Assembly: GCF_900119165.1 (NCBI RefSeq) | Contig: NZ_FPJG01000006.1 | Coordinates: 6,510,001 to 6,574,000, forward strand | DNA: 64,000 bases | Direction: 5' to 3' | Source: Amycolatopsis australiensis | GTDB lineage: Bacteria > Actinomycetota > Actinomycetes > Mycobacteriales > Pseudonocardiaceae | Shown: positions 8,700-17,665 of the stretch, one piece after another | Position numbering within the stretch: position 1 is the stretch's first letter | Layout: every line of letters starts with the position of its first letter | Program-made: the position numbers and the translations under genes | Notes under the pieces: generated by a model | What the model saw: the letters and a program-made list of their open reading frames with translations, nothing else | What the model was told of the DNA's origin: nothing | Database searches by the model: none

Positions 8700-8975
8700 T
8701 TGTTACGCAAGGTTGTCACCGGGTTCGGTGTTGCCCTGGCGATGTTCGTCGGCATGGTTTCGACTTCAGGGCTCGCTCAGGCCGCTCCGAACGACGGCAG
8801 CGTGCCGCCCGTTCCGGGTGGGGGGACCTGGGTCTACGTCCGGTGGTACGAGGGACACACCATGGAGTCCTATGCGCGCTGCAGCGACGATGGCGCTCAC
8901 CTCTACCCCGGCCGCCTCTACCAGTGCAGGCAAGCGGACAATCCTGCCACAACCCAATTGTGGGTGCTGTACTGA
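8700..8975 (+). CDS. Small secreted protein of unknown function, TTG start
   Basis: A 91-residue protein with a clear signal peptide: MLRK, a hydrophobic core (VVTGFGVALAMFVGMV) and an Ala-X-Ala type cleavage region AQAAP near residues 26-30. The mature part is about 62 residues, Trp/Tyr-rich (GTWVYVRWYEG) with two cysteines (about 61 and 76) that probably form a disulfide, and ends in LWVLY. Similar small Tyr/Trp-rich secreted proteins are common in actinomycetes and have no known role. TTG 8700 is chosen because GAAGGAG lies about 6 bases upstream and the signal peptide starts right there; a longer in-frame reading from 8463 has no such signal. It has no evident operon partner. Confidence 0.7.
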   Translation: MLRKVVTGFGVALAMFVGMVSTSGLAQAAPNDGSVPPVPGGGTWVYVRWYEGHTMESYARCSDDGAHLYPGRLYQCRQADNPATTQLWVLY

Positions 8976-9189
8976 AAACCAACGTGGTGTCGCGTTGCGG
9001 CAGAGCTTGACTGTGAGGCGCCACGGTCGCTCGGAGACTATCGGAGATGGTCCGGTCGGACCTGAAGGGAGTCGTCCGTGGCAGCACGAGGAAGTACCGC
9101 GGTGAGCTGAGGGCTCGGGCTGTCCGGTCGTGTCGGGAGTCGGATCCCAAGCCGGTGATCCGGCGGCCGACCGGGCAGCTCGGAGTGCG

Positions 9190-10410
9190 TCACGAGGGCG
9201 ATCACCGTCCTGTCCGCGACCGGAGACACCATCAGCCGGCGGGAGCCGATCTGGTTCGCCATCCTGACGGCCGCGTCGATCGTGCACCTGGAAGCGGCGC
9301 GCATGATCGAGCGACGCCGCGAGCAGGCACCCAAGCATTCCCCCTACACCAACCTGAAGTCACTGTGGGTCTTCGCCGCGGTGCTGCTGGTCCCGTTACC
9401 GCTGGTCATCGCCTGACCGTCGTCTCCTACCTGTACTGCTGGCTGCGTGTCTACGGCCCGACCGTCGCCGTCCGGAAGGTCTACTCCGCGAGCACCTTCG
9501 TGATCGCCTCTGCCACCGCCGAGCCGTCCTGCACGCCGGCGGCCTTGTTACCGCGCCTCGCCTGCCGACCGGCGCCTGGTCCCTGCTCATGGTGGTCGCC
9601 GCGGCCGCGGCCTGGTGGCTGACCAATTACGCCCTTGTTGTACTGGCGATCGTGCTGTCCTCCGCCGAACGCATCAGCGCCAAAGCTGCCCTCGGACACC
9701 CCGCCGACCAGCTGGTCGTCGCGGCCGCGCTCGGCCTCGGGGTGACCATGGCGGTGGTGCTGGTGCACTCCCCGTGGGTGCTGCCCGCCCCCATGCTGGC
9801 CGTGCTGTGTGCGCACCGCGACCTGCTGCTGCCCCAGTACATGCACCAGGCCCGCACCGGCCAGAAACCGGCCTCGCCGCCCTGTCTACTGGTCCGACGC
9901 CCTGGCGGCCGAACTGCGCCGTGCCAAGCTAGCCCACACGTCAATCGGTGTTCTGTTCCTCGACCTGGACAGATTCAAAGAGATCAACGACATCTACGGG
10001 CACCCTGCCGGGGACCAGACCATCGCCAACCTGGTGCAGGCCGAGGTCCGCTCCTCGGATCTGGTAGCCCGCTGGGGCGGCGACGAACTGGCCATCATGC
10101 TGCCCGACCTCGGGCATCAGCAGCTCCTTGATGTCGCCGAACGCATCCGTTCCGGCTCGCCAGCACACCAATCACCCTGACCGCCACCAGCGACGGCAAG
10201 CAGCACATCCTGCGCGGAGTGACCACGTCCATGGGCGCCGCCTCCCTCCCCCAGGCCGGCGACACCCCCGACGAGCTTCTTCTCGCCGCCGCCCGGGCAC
10301 TGCTGCACGCGAAAAAGACCGGCCGCAACCGCGTCGTTCTCGCGGTACCCACCGAACTCGCCACCGCGGATGGCTCCGCCGCCGACCCAACCACGACACC
10401 GACCGCGTAA
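9190..10410 (+). pseudogene. Membrane-anchored GGDEF (diguanylate cyclase) protein, multiply frameshifted
   Basis: Pieces in successive frames build one protein. The N-terminal sensor begins with TVLSATGDTISRREPIWF and AASIVHLEAARMIERRRE, followed by several hydrophobic helices (AWSLLMVVAAAAAWW, LVVAAALGLGVTMAVV). The cyclase domain has VLFLDLDRFKEINDIYGH and the active-site loop RWGGDELAIM, then LLAAARALLHAKKTGRN at the C-terminus. Frame changes are needed near 9413, 9530, 9890 and 10170. The signature loop is GGDEL, a tolerated variant of GGDEF. In intact form it would make cyclic di-GMP; here four breaks make it a pseudogene unless the assembly is faulty. Confidence 0.7.
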
Positions 10411-10671
10411 CGACCGCGCGCGTGCTGAGCAGGGCCAGCCCCGCCGCGGCTTGCCCGACGGCCCCATGCCGCGCTGGTCCACCGCAACGACCACCGGCGC
10501 CAGGCTATGGCCGCGTCCTGATTGCCGCGCGCTCGCCCGTACGCCCGAATACACGTGGACCGCGCCGTGCTGGGACCCGGCCACCCCACAACCACGCCAC
10601 CCAGGCCGATCCGGACCATGCTGCCCCGGTGGCCTCGCGTTCTTCCCAGCGGCAGCTGCTACGGCCAAAGG

Positions 10672-11255
10672 GCGGCGGCGCGGGTCGAGGCGATCAAGAC
10701 CGGTCTCGGGATCGGCGCGGGCACCACCGGCATCTTCGCGCTGCCGCTGGCGGTGCGGCGCCAGCAGCACAACGAGAGCGACGCGACGGAGAAGAACGTC
10801 ACCGAGCTCTACACCAAGGCCGCCGACCAGCTCGGCTCCGACGAGGCCAGGTCCGGCTGGCCGGGTTGTACGCGCTCGAGCGGCTGGCCCACAACAACCC
10901 CGGCCAGCGCCAGAGCATCGTCAACGTCATCTGCGCCTACCTGCGGATGCCCTACACCCCGCCGGGGACACCCAGCCAGCCGCCGCGGCCGACGAGACGC
11001 AATTGAAGGAGCATCAGCGCCAGGTGCAGGAGCGGGAAGTCCGGCTCGCGGCCCAGCGCATCCTCGCCGAGCATCTCCAGCCCAAGGAACGCCGAACGAC
11101 CTCGACCTCACCAACGCCCACCTGATCAACTTCACCCTGGAGAGCTGCCGAGTACGGACGACCTCCTTCAGCGGCGTGACCTTCACCGGCGGCGCTCGGT
11201 TCGACGGTGCGACCTTCGACGGCGCCACCTTCGACGGCCGCGCCCCGGTTCAACG
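10672..11255 (+). pseudogene. Pentapeptide-repeat protein, frameshifted
   Basis: Successive frames give VEAIKTGLGIGAGTTG (a short membrane segment), NVTELYTKAADQLGSDEA, LAGLYALERLAHNN, QSIVNVICAYLRMPY, then LRxx-rich linker residues and finally pentapeptide repeats (DLTNAHLINFTLESC, then ARFDGATFDGATFDG). Frames change near 10855, 10990 and 11105. The layout, a transmembrane anchor followed by an A(L/I)YALERLA block and C-terminal repeats, is the same as the intact gene at 36,135, so the two are paralogues and this one is broken. Confidence 0.65.
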
Positions 11256-11459
11256 ACGCCACAGAGCCGGCAGCCGAAGACCTACACCTGCCCCTTTGCC
11301 AGGGGCGCTGCTCGCGATGACGCCGCACACGCTGCGCTTTCCCGAGAGCGACCGGGACCGCACGCGCCATGCGCACATCGCGTGCGTGGCGGCGCAGCAC
11401 AAGGCCGGGAAGCTGCTGACCCGTGCCGAGTGGGAGCGCAGTCAGCGCCCGCAGAGCGC

Positions 11460-12392
11460 TCACTCAGGCACGTCGTGGCGGAGGTTCTCGCTCTGGATGC
11501 GGCGTTGGCCGGCGTCGGGAGACCCGGACTCGGTTCCTGCCAGGAAGTCGCGCAGCAGGCCGAGGTAGGCGTCGCCGACCTCGAAGAACGGCATGTGGCC
11601 GGCCTCGAGCACGACGAGCTCGGCGTGGGGAAGGGACGAGGCGAGCGTCGCGGCGAGCGAGGGGACGCACTGGTCCCGCGTGCCGCCCACCACCAGCGTC
11701 GGGACCTCGAGGGTGGCGAGCCGGCCGGTCGCATCCCAGGCCGACCACTGGCCGTCAGCGGAGAACCACGACGAGCCGTGCATCCGCTCGTACACCTCGC
11801 CGCCGGAGCTCATCTGTGCGCGCACGAGCGGCTCGGGCATCTCGCCGGGCAGGATGAAGCGCGAGACGAACTCGCCCAGTGCCGGCCCGTAGGCCTCGCC
11901 GGAGGGGCCGTCGCGCAGCGCCTTCCCGTGCTCCGGATCCAGCTCCGAGAGCCGCGCATCCCAGCCGGCTGAGAGGCCGGCGACGCTCGGGAACGTGTTC
12001 GACAGGGTCACCGAGAGCACGTCCGCGGGTCGCCGGCGCAGCAGGTACTCCAGCAGCAGGGGGCCGCCGTAGGAGTGCGCGAACAGGTGGACCGGCCCAG
12101 GTGCGAGCCGGTCGCGCACGGTGGCGAGCTCGTCGACGAACAGCTCGACGTCGTACTCGCTCGGGTCGGCGGCGCGGTCGGAGCGCCCGCAGCCGTACTG
12201 GTCGTAGAACACGACCGGGCGCTCGCTGCGCAGCGCCGCCAGCGGCTCCAGGCAGTCGTGCGGCATGCCGGGGCCCCCGTGCACCGTGAGCAGCGGCGGG
12301 GCGGTACCCCCGGGCGACTCGGCGCGTCCCCACCACACCTGGTGGCCGCGGTGCGAGAGAGTGCCCTCGGTGCTCATCTCCGGCGCTGTCAT
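11460..12392 (-). CDS. Proline iminopeptidase-family alpha/beta hydrolase (S33)
   Basis: A 310-residue cytoplasmic peptidase-like hydrolase. The family oxyanion motif HGGPG is at residues 38-42, FYDQYGCGRSD near 62-72 matches the second conserved block, and the nucleophile elbow AHSYGG places Ser107. The acid is expected at GTRDQCVP (about 252) and the His at EAGHMPFFE (about 280). Members remove N-terminal proline or act as amidases on related substrates. ATG 12392 (MTAPEMST) is chosen; 12377 is a close alternative. The open frame extends further upstream into the decayed hydrolase next door, but that extension belongs to the pseudogene. No operon partner is evident. Confidence 0.8.
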   Translation of the reverse strand: MTAPEMSTEGTLSHRGHQVWWGRAESPGGTAPPLLTVHGGPGMPHDCLEPLAALRSERPVVFYDQYGCGRSDRAADPSEYDVELFVDELATVRDRLAPGPVHLFAHSYGGPLLLEYLLRRRPADVLSVTLSNTFPSVAGLSAGWDARLSELDPEHGKALRDGPSGEAYGPALGEFVSRFILPGEMPEPLVRAQMSSGGEVYERMHGSSWFSADGQWSAWDATGRLATLEVPTLVVGGTRDQCVPSLAATLASSLPHAELVVLEAGHMPFFEVGDAYLGLLRDFLAGTESGSPDAGQRRIQSENLRHDVPE

Positions 12393-12479
12393 GCCAGCAC
12401 TGTAGGGCCGTTCCACCGTCCGCGCCCGCGGATTCGGGAACCTGCCTGCCCGGCTTGGATCGTGGCCCGTGACGCACGG

Positions 12480-13124
12480 TGCCCGAGGATGACCGGGCGG
12501 TCTACGGCGCGATCTACCCGACCCGCTTCGCGCTCCCCTCCAGCGCAGCTGGTGCTCGACGATCGGGGACGTCTCCGGCTCGCCGATCGTGCTCGCCACG
12601 GACTTCCGCCACCCTTTTCGCCGAGCAGCGACAGCAGCACCGCCTTCACGACGGACCCCTTCTTCATCGGGCCGAGGCCGGTCGGGCACCGCAGCGCCAG
12701 CGCGGCGACGCGCTCGGGGCGCCGGGTCGTGTGGTCGAGGGCGAGCCAGCCGCCGAACGACGAGGTCAGGTACGCCGTTCGCGAGGCGCCGAAGTGGTCG
12801 AGCACCGCGTAGCGCGCGTACCGGTCGCTGTCCAGCGGCGGCGCGCCTCGGCGCTCAACCCCGGCTCGCCGATGATGTCGACGGCGTAGCCCCGGAACCG
12901 GTCGGTCAGCGCCGGGATCCGCGGCGCCCACTCCGCCGCGTTGCTGCCGGACCCGTGCAGCAGCACCAGGGGCGGGCGCCGGCCGGACCCGAGACCACGA
13001 CGAACGTCTCGCCGCCCGGCGTCGGGACGCGCACCTCCTCGCGGGCGCCGGGCCACGCCTTCAGCGCCTCCCGGTAGCGCTCACGCAGGAGGCGCGCCGG
13101 CTTCGGACTTGTATATCGTCATGC
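12480..13124 (-). pseudogene. Alpha/beta hydrolase, multiply frameshifted
   Basis: The minus strand starts MTIYKSEAGA, then in other frames YREALKAWPGAREEVRVPTP, PLVLLHGSGSNAAEWAPRIP, DRFRGYAVDIIGEPGLSAEA, YAVLDHFGASRTAY, GGWLALDHTTRRPERVAALA, then SVASTIGEPETSPIVEHQL. This is an ordinary alpha/beta hydrolase of the type found in many actinomycetes. At least four frame changes are needed, and the nucleophile elbow is corrupted (SSFGGW). The tail of this reading is in frame with the proline iminopeptidase downstream, which explains the long open frame there. Confidence 0.65.
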
Positions 13125-13167
13125 AAAGTACTCTATCCTTCCTCATCAAGTGGATAATGAGGAGTGA

Positions 13168-13824
13168 TCAAGAGCCTGGCCGCACCAGTCCGGACTCGTA
13201 GGCGAAGACGACCGCGTGCACCCGGTCGCGCAGCCGCAGCTTGCCGAGGATCCGCCCGACGTGCGTCTTCACGGTCGTCTCGCCGATGTACAGCTTCGCC
13301 GCGATCTCGGCGTTGGACAGCCCGCGCGCGATGAGCCCGAGCACGTCCTTCTCGCGTTCGGTCAGGACGCCGAGCTTCGCGACATCGACCGGGTCGCGGC
13401 CGTCGCCGAGGTAGCGGTCCAGCAGCCGCCGCGTGACGGACGGCGAGACCATCGCGTCGCCGCGCAGCACCCCGCGGATCGCGACGAGCATCTCGTCCGA
13501 CGGCGCATCCTTGACCAGGAACCCACTGGCACCGGCGCGCAGCGCGGCATAGGCGTACTCGTCGAGGTCGAAGGTCGTGATGACCAGGACGCGCACGTCC
13601 GGCAGTTCGGCGCAGATCCGCCCGGTCGCGGCGACGCCGTCGAGCACCGGCATCCGGACGTCCATCAGCACCAGGTCCGGCCGCAGCTCACGCGCCTTCG
13701 CGACGGCTTCTTCGCCGTTCGCCGCCTCCGCCGCGACGACGAGGTCGTCTTGGCTTTCGACGATCATCCGGAGTCCGACGCGCACCAGTTCCTGGTCGTC
13801 GCAGAGCAGCACCCGCGTGGTCAC
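13168..13824 (-). CDS. NarL/LuxR-family response regulator
   Basis: A 218-residue two-component response regulator. The receiver domain starts VLLCDDQELVRVGLRM, with the acidic pair at residues 9-10, the phospho-acceptor Asp55 in LVLMDVRMPV, the conserved Thr in VLVITTFD and Lys in FLVKDAP. A LuxR-type helix-turn-helix occupies about 150-210 (LTEREKDVLGLIARGLSNAEI, then ETTVKTHVGRIL). GTG 13824 overlaps the stop of the kinase gene by four bases (GTGA), so the pair is translationally coupled. The target genes are not evident from the sequence. Confidence 0.93.
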   Translation of the reverse strand: MTTRVLLCDDQELVRVGLRMIVESQDDLVVAAEAANGEEAVAKARELRPDLVLMDVRMPVLDGVAATGRICAELPDVRVLVITTFDLDEYAYAALRAGASGFLVKDAPSDEMLVAIRGVLRGDAMVSPSVTRRLLDRYLGDGRDPVDVAKLGVLTEREKDVLGLIARGLSNAEIAAKLYIGETTVKTHVGRILGKLRLRDRVHAVVFAYESGLVRPGS

Positions 13825-14978
13825 GGCGCGACCACCAGGCTCGCGCTGACCCGGTACCCGCCGTCGGGCAGCGGCCCGGCGGCCAGTTCGCCGTGGTACA
13901 TCTCGACGCGCTGGCGCATCCCGGCCAGCCCGCGCCCGGACGAGGGCAAGGCGGGCGCCGGCGGCGACTGCCCGCCGGTGTTCGTCACCTCGATCCGGAT
14001 CTTCTCCCGTTCGAAGGCGACTTCGACGCGGCCGGTCGCGTCGGCCGGTGCGTGCTTGATCATGTTGGTCAGAGCCTCCTGGACGATCCGGTACGCCTGC
14101 AGCGCGGCGCTCGCGGGCAAGCCGCCGGGGTCGCCGGTGACCTCCAGCGCAACGGCGCGCCCGCACTGCTCGACGAGCCCGCGCAGCTCGGCGGTGGTCG
14201 GCTGGGGGCTGCACGCCGCCGGCCCGGCGTGCAGGACTTCGAGCAGGCGCCGCAGCTCCGCGAGCGCGTCCCGGCCGGTGCGGCCGATCGTGTCGAGCGT
14301 GCGGTCGACGGTTTCGGGGTCGCGGTGCCGCGCCAGCTTCGCGCCCTCGGCGTTCAGCACGATCACGCTCATGCTGTGCGCGAGGACGTCGTGCAGCTCG
14401 CGCGCGATCCGGGTGCGCTCCTCGGCGATCGCCGCCCGGGCCTGCGCCTCGGCGCGCCGGTTCTCTTCCGCGGTCAGCTGGGCCTTGGCGTGGAAGAACT
14501 CGCCGAGCGCCCACGCGGCGACGTGGACGGGGATGATGACGACGACGTTCAGGACCGGGTTCTGCGTGTCAGGGCCCCGGCCGATGCCCCACAGCACGTC
14601 GAGCGCGAGGATCCCGCCCGCGGTCAGCGCGGCGAACCGGCGGTCGCCGCGCCGGACGAGGTTGAACAGCACCACGGCCATGCTCAGCTCGGCGCGGCCC
14701 CGGTCGTAGGCCCAGATCCCGTTCGTGTAGGCGACGAGCGTGGCGGCCAGGATGAGCACCGCGACCGTGCGCGGGAACCGGCGCCGGACCAGCAGGGGAA
14801 GCAGGAACAACATCGGGATCGCCCGCAGCACCCACGGGTCCGGGCCGATCCAGCCGGGCGCGAGGAAGACGAACACGGCGTACAGCGGCAGGTCCACCGC
14901 CCACCGGTGCCTGCGCACCCACTTCACGAGCCGTTCCACGAGCCGAACGTAACGCGGCGACGGGGCCCGCGGCGTCAT
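13821..14978 (-). CDS. NarL-family sensor histidine kinase (HisKA_3)
   Basis: A 385-residue membrane sensor kinase. Four to six hydrophobic helices occupy about residues 20-150 with no large extracellular domain, so it probably senses a membrane signal. The dimerisation/phosphoacceptor block is RTRIARELHDVLAHSM, with the His in ELHD, and the ATPase domain ends with ALTNMIKHAP (N box) and SSGRGLAGMRQRV (G box). The short N-terminal sensor and this kinase type match the DesK/LiaS-like class that pairs with NarL-type regulators. ATG 14978 (MTPRAPSP) is chosen over a longer open frame; internal GTG codons 30-60 bases further in are alternatives. Coupled to the regulator by a GTGA overlap. Confidence 0.9.
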   Translation of the reverse strand: MTPRAPSPRYVRLVERLVKWVRRHRWAVDLPLYAVFVFLAPGWIGPDPWVLRAIPMLFLLPLLVRRRFPRTVAVLILAATLVAYTNGIWAYDRGRAELSMAVVLFNLVRRGDRRFAALTAGGILALDVLWGIGRGPDTQNPVLNVVVIIPVHVAAWALGEFFHAKAQLTAEENRRAEAQARAAIAEERTRIARELHDVLAHSMSVIVLNAEGAKLARHRDPETVDRTLDTIGRTGRDALAELRRLLEVLHAGPAACSPQPTTAELRGLVEQCGRAVALEVTGDPGGLPASAALQAYRIVQEALTNMIKHAPADATGRVEVAFEREKIRIEVTNTGGQSPPAPALPSSGRGLAGMRQRVEMYHGELAAGPLPDGGYRVSASLVVAP

Positions 14979-15595
14979 CCCGGCGGCTCGACATGGTCCT
15001 CCCGTGGGAGGACGCGAACCGGCCGGTCCGGCGGATTCGCGGCCACCCCGGCCGTACCTGGCGTCGCCGGCATGTCGATCACCAGGGAATTCCTCCGCCC
15101 CCCCGATGCTGACGGGCGCGCGTGCATCTGGTCGACGAGGCGCGGGTCCGTCTCGATGCGGCACGCCACCGCAGTCCTTCGGACGGAGCAGGGGCCGCGC
15201 GTCGGCGATGACACAGCGCCGGACGCGACTTGACAACTACATAGGGACGCCCCTTTACCTCGACAGGCGGCAACATCGGAGGTCAGCCAAATCTGCCACC
15301 AGCAGAATCCAGCACCTGTGCTGCTTCCCCATCGACTAACACGTGCCGATCGAATACGCGTCGTTTCCAGTACTTCACGTCGCGGTTTTCCTTGCTGCTG
15401 GGATGGGAGCGTGCCAGTAGCAACTCCACGCCGGTCGGCGTGAACCGCCAGTTCATGGGGCCGTCCGGGTACGTCCGAAGGTCCGGCACGCCCGCTTGAG
15501 CGTCTCGATCACAGAGGGGTTCGGCTCGGCGGCAGAACGCCCCCGTCTGCCGCCGAGACCTACCGTCGCTGCCAACCGGAATGACGGAAACTATG
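14979..15595. other. Spacer with one weak open frame
   Basis: A minus-strand 68-codon open frame (GTG 15489 to 15283; contains VKYWKRRVFDRHVLVDGEAA) has plausible codon use but no family, no clear ribosome binding site and no partner, so I do not call it a gene. The rest of the stretch shows nothing recognisable. The histidine kinase promoter should lie near 15,000-15,240. Confidence 0.35.
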
Positions 15596-15870
15596 TCACC
15601 GTGCGGGCAGCGGAGCCCTGGTCTCGTCGAGCTCGGCGAGAAGGTCGCCGTGCTGCTGCACGCGGTCGAGGACGTCGTCGGCGGCGAAAGTCAGCTGACT
15701 GACGTGCTCGCACGACTCGACTTCGTCCCAGGTGATCGGGGTGGACACGGTCGGGGTGTCGCGCCCGCGCAGCGAGCACGGCGCGATCGTGGTCTTCGCC
15801 GGGTTGTTCTGGCTCCAGTCGATGAACACCCGCCCGGTGCGCTGGGCCTTGGTCATCACCGCGGTCACGA
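15596..15870 (-). pseudogene. LigD polymerase-domain fragment (copy 1)
   Basis: The minus strand reads AQRTGRVFIDWSQNNPAK, TTIAPCSLRGRDTPTVSTP, ITWDEVESCE, which are the C-terminal blocks of the primase-polymerase domain of bacterial LigD (non-homologous end-joining): the FxDWSQN strand and the P(T/L)TWDEV loop. The catalytic Asp pair, the ligase and the nuclease domains are missing. It ends with DDVLDRVQQHGDLLAEL, the usual helix at the end of the domain, so only about 90 codons remain. Confidence 0.65.
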
Positions 15871-16138
15871 CCAGCAGCGTATCCGGCAGCGGCAGCGTGC
15901 CCAGCTGTAGTTTCCCGGCCTATCCAGGGCTGTAACCCGGCGATCAGGCAGCTCGCCGGCTAGTCCGCCGTCGTGCTCGCCGCCACCTGCGGCGGTACGT
16001 TGGTGCCAGGAATCGATCCACAACCGGTCCCGATCGGCCGTGGCGTCCCTATCGATCTCGATCGCGGGGGTCAAGGGAGTGCTCTGCACAGCGCGCTGCA
16101 GGCGGGCGGACAGCACCTCGGTGTCGATGACTTCGTGG

Positions 16139-16410
16139 TCACGGGTTCGTCCGGCTCAGCGCGCCACGCGGCGCCGCCGATGATCGCGGCGGTGCCGACG
16201 CCGCCCGGCAACGCGCCGTACGCGAGCCCGCAGTCGGGCTCCAGCCGGGTCGCGCAAAAGACGTCCGCGACCGCGGTGCGCCCGTGGCGCGCCCTTGCAG
16301 CGCGAGCGCCATGTCCTCCATCAGGCGCCGGGCTCCGGCCTGGACCGCGTCGAAGTCGGCGCTGCGACCAGCGCGGCCAGCTTGCCGGGCAGCAGCAGCG
16401 CGGGCGCTGC
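16139..16410 (-). pseudogene. AidB-like acyl-CoA dehydrogenase C-terminal fragment
   Basis: In two minus-strand frames: DAVQAGARRLMEDMALALQG, then VADVFCATRLEPDCG, LAYGALPGGVGTAAI. This order matches the end of actinomycete acyl-CoA dehydrogenases of the AidB group (alkylation-response type), where the last helices are followed by a short Gly-rich tail. The FAD-binding core is absent and a frameshift lies near 16,260. A dead fragment; the family is a reasonable but not certain reading. Confidence 0.4.
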
Positions 16411-16457
16411 AGCCGCGGTTCGTCAAGTGCGAACCACGGGAAGAGCGCTCGGCCCGT

Positions 16458-17288
16458 TCAACGCGCGTGGTGTGTGGTGGCCTGGAGGCTGCTGAGCAGT
16501 GCGAGGGCGTGGGCGCTGGGTGTGCCGGGTTCGGCGTGGTAGATGATCAGTTGTTGACCGGGGACGCTGCGCACGTCGAATGCCTGGTAGGTGAGGGTGA
16601 GCGGGCCGACGTCGGGGTGCACGAGGTGTTTGGATTCGCGTGTCTTGCCGCGCACCTGGTGGGTTTCCCACAAGGCGCGGAAGTGCGTGCTGCCCTCGCT
16701 GAGTTCGGCCACTAGGCGCCGCAGATCAGGATCGTGTGGGTCGAAGCCCATGGCGACCCGCAGGTTCGCCACGGTGGCCTGTGCGGTCCAGTCCCAGCGT
16801 GCGTAGAACCGTCGTCCCGCGGGGTCGAGGAAGGTCATGCGGGCGAGGTTGTCCACCGCGCGGAATGGTGAGAACAGCGCGTCGGCGAGGGCGTTGGTGG
16901 CCAGTACGTCAAGGATGCGGTTGAGCACGAAAGCGGGCGTGTGCGGGTAACCGTCCATGAGTTGCCGCAGTTCGGGGCTCACGGCCTGAGGCGTCGGCGC
17001 GGGGGTGTGGTCTGGTGTGGCGCCGGCCAGCCGGTACAGGTGCTCGCGAGCGTCGCAGCCGAGATCCAGCGCGCGGCAGAGGGCATCGAGCACGTGCGGG
17101 GACGGGTGGGTCTCGCGGCCCTGTTCCAGGCGGGTGTAGTAGTCGGCGTTCACCCCGGCGAGCACGGCGACTTCTTCGCGGCGCAGTCCGGGCACCTTGC
17201 GCCGGCCGGAGTAGAGCACGCCCGCGTCTTCCGGAGACCGCCCCGCGCGACGCGCTCGCAGGAACGCCCCCAGCTCACCACTGGCCAT
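16458..17288 (-). CDS. XRE-family regulator with MmyB-like ligand-binding domain
   Basis: A 276-residue regulator. Residues 1-75 hold a Cro/CI-type helix-turn-helix (LRREEVAVLAGVNADYYTRL followed by LEQGRETHPSPHVLDAL), preceded by the LRARRAGRSPEDAG lead typical of this group. The C-terminal two thirds match the MmyB-like domain (FVLNRILDVLATNALADALF, then FRALWETHQVRGKT), which binds fatty-acid-like ligands in related proteins. It diverges from the Atu4866-like gene with a 101-base spacer. In this regulator class the divergent SDR genes are usually the targets, so it likely controls 17,390-19,226. ATG 17288 has no strong ribosome binding site. Confidence 0.9.
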   Translation of the reverse strand: MASGELGAFLRARRAGRSPEDAGVLYSGRRKVPGLRREEVAVLAGVNADYYTRLEQGRETHPSPHVLDALCRALDLGCDAREHLYRLAGATPDHTPAPTPQAVSPELRQLMDGYPHTPAFVLNRILDVLATNALADALFSPFRAVDNLARMTFLDPAGRRFYARWDWTAQATVANLRVAMGFDPHDPDLRRLVAELSEGSTHFRALWETHQVRGKTRESKHLVHPDVGPLTLTYQAFDVRSVPGQQLIIYHAEPGTPSAHALALLSSLQATTHHAR

Positions 17289-17389
17289 GTCACGAGAGTA
17301 GATCGCTCGCCGCCCGGTTGGGAGGGTGCGGCACACCCAGCCACCACAGGTCCTGCCATCGCCTGTCACCGTCGCCGACGCTGGACGGT

Positions 17390-17665
17390 ATGACGAGCGA
17401 AATCCACGTGGTCGGCCTGTGGAGCACCGCGGACGGACACATCCGGCAACAGCTGCGCGCTGACAGGCGCTACCACGAAGCGCGCGGCGAACGGCGCGGC
17501 GCCTACACCAGTCGCTACACGGTGACCGGGAACCACCTCAACCACGTGGACGACACCGGCTCCACCGCGACGGGCGACATCAGCGACGGCGTGCTCTACC
17601 ACGAGCATCTCGTCCTCTATTGCGAGTCCGCCGCTGCTGATCACCGAGGGCAGGCACGGCGATGA
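17390..17665 (+). CDS. Atu4866-family small protein
   Basis: A 91-residue protein matching the family named after Agrobacterium Atu4866: VVGLWSTADGHIRQQL, then YHEARGERRGAYTSRYTVTG, NHLNHVDDTGSTATGD and DGVLYHEHLVLY. The family forms a small lipocalin-like beta-barrel of unknown role, and its genes often sit beside SDR oxidoreductases under an XRE regulator, as here. It has no signal peptide. ATG 17390 starts the conserved block. Its stop overlaps the start of the next SDR by four bases (ATGA), so the two are coupled. Possibly a ligand-binding or isomerase partner of the SDRs (inference). Confidence 0.85.
   Translation: MTSEIHVVGLWSTADGHIRQQLRADRRYHEARGERRGAYTSRYTVTGNHLNHVDDTGSTATGDISDGVLYHEHLVLYCESAAADHRGQARR

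Noticed and set aside
11460..12689. 409-codon version of the proline iminopeptidase
   Set aside because: The extra N-terminus is the tail of the decayed hydrolase next door in the same frame; the family start is at 12392.
15283..15489. Small minus-strand gene of 68 codons
   Set aside because: No convincing ribosome binding site, family or context; left as part of the spacer.
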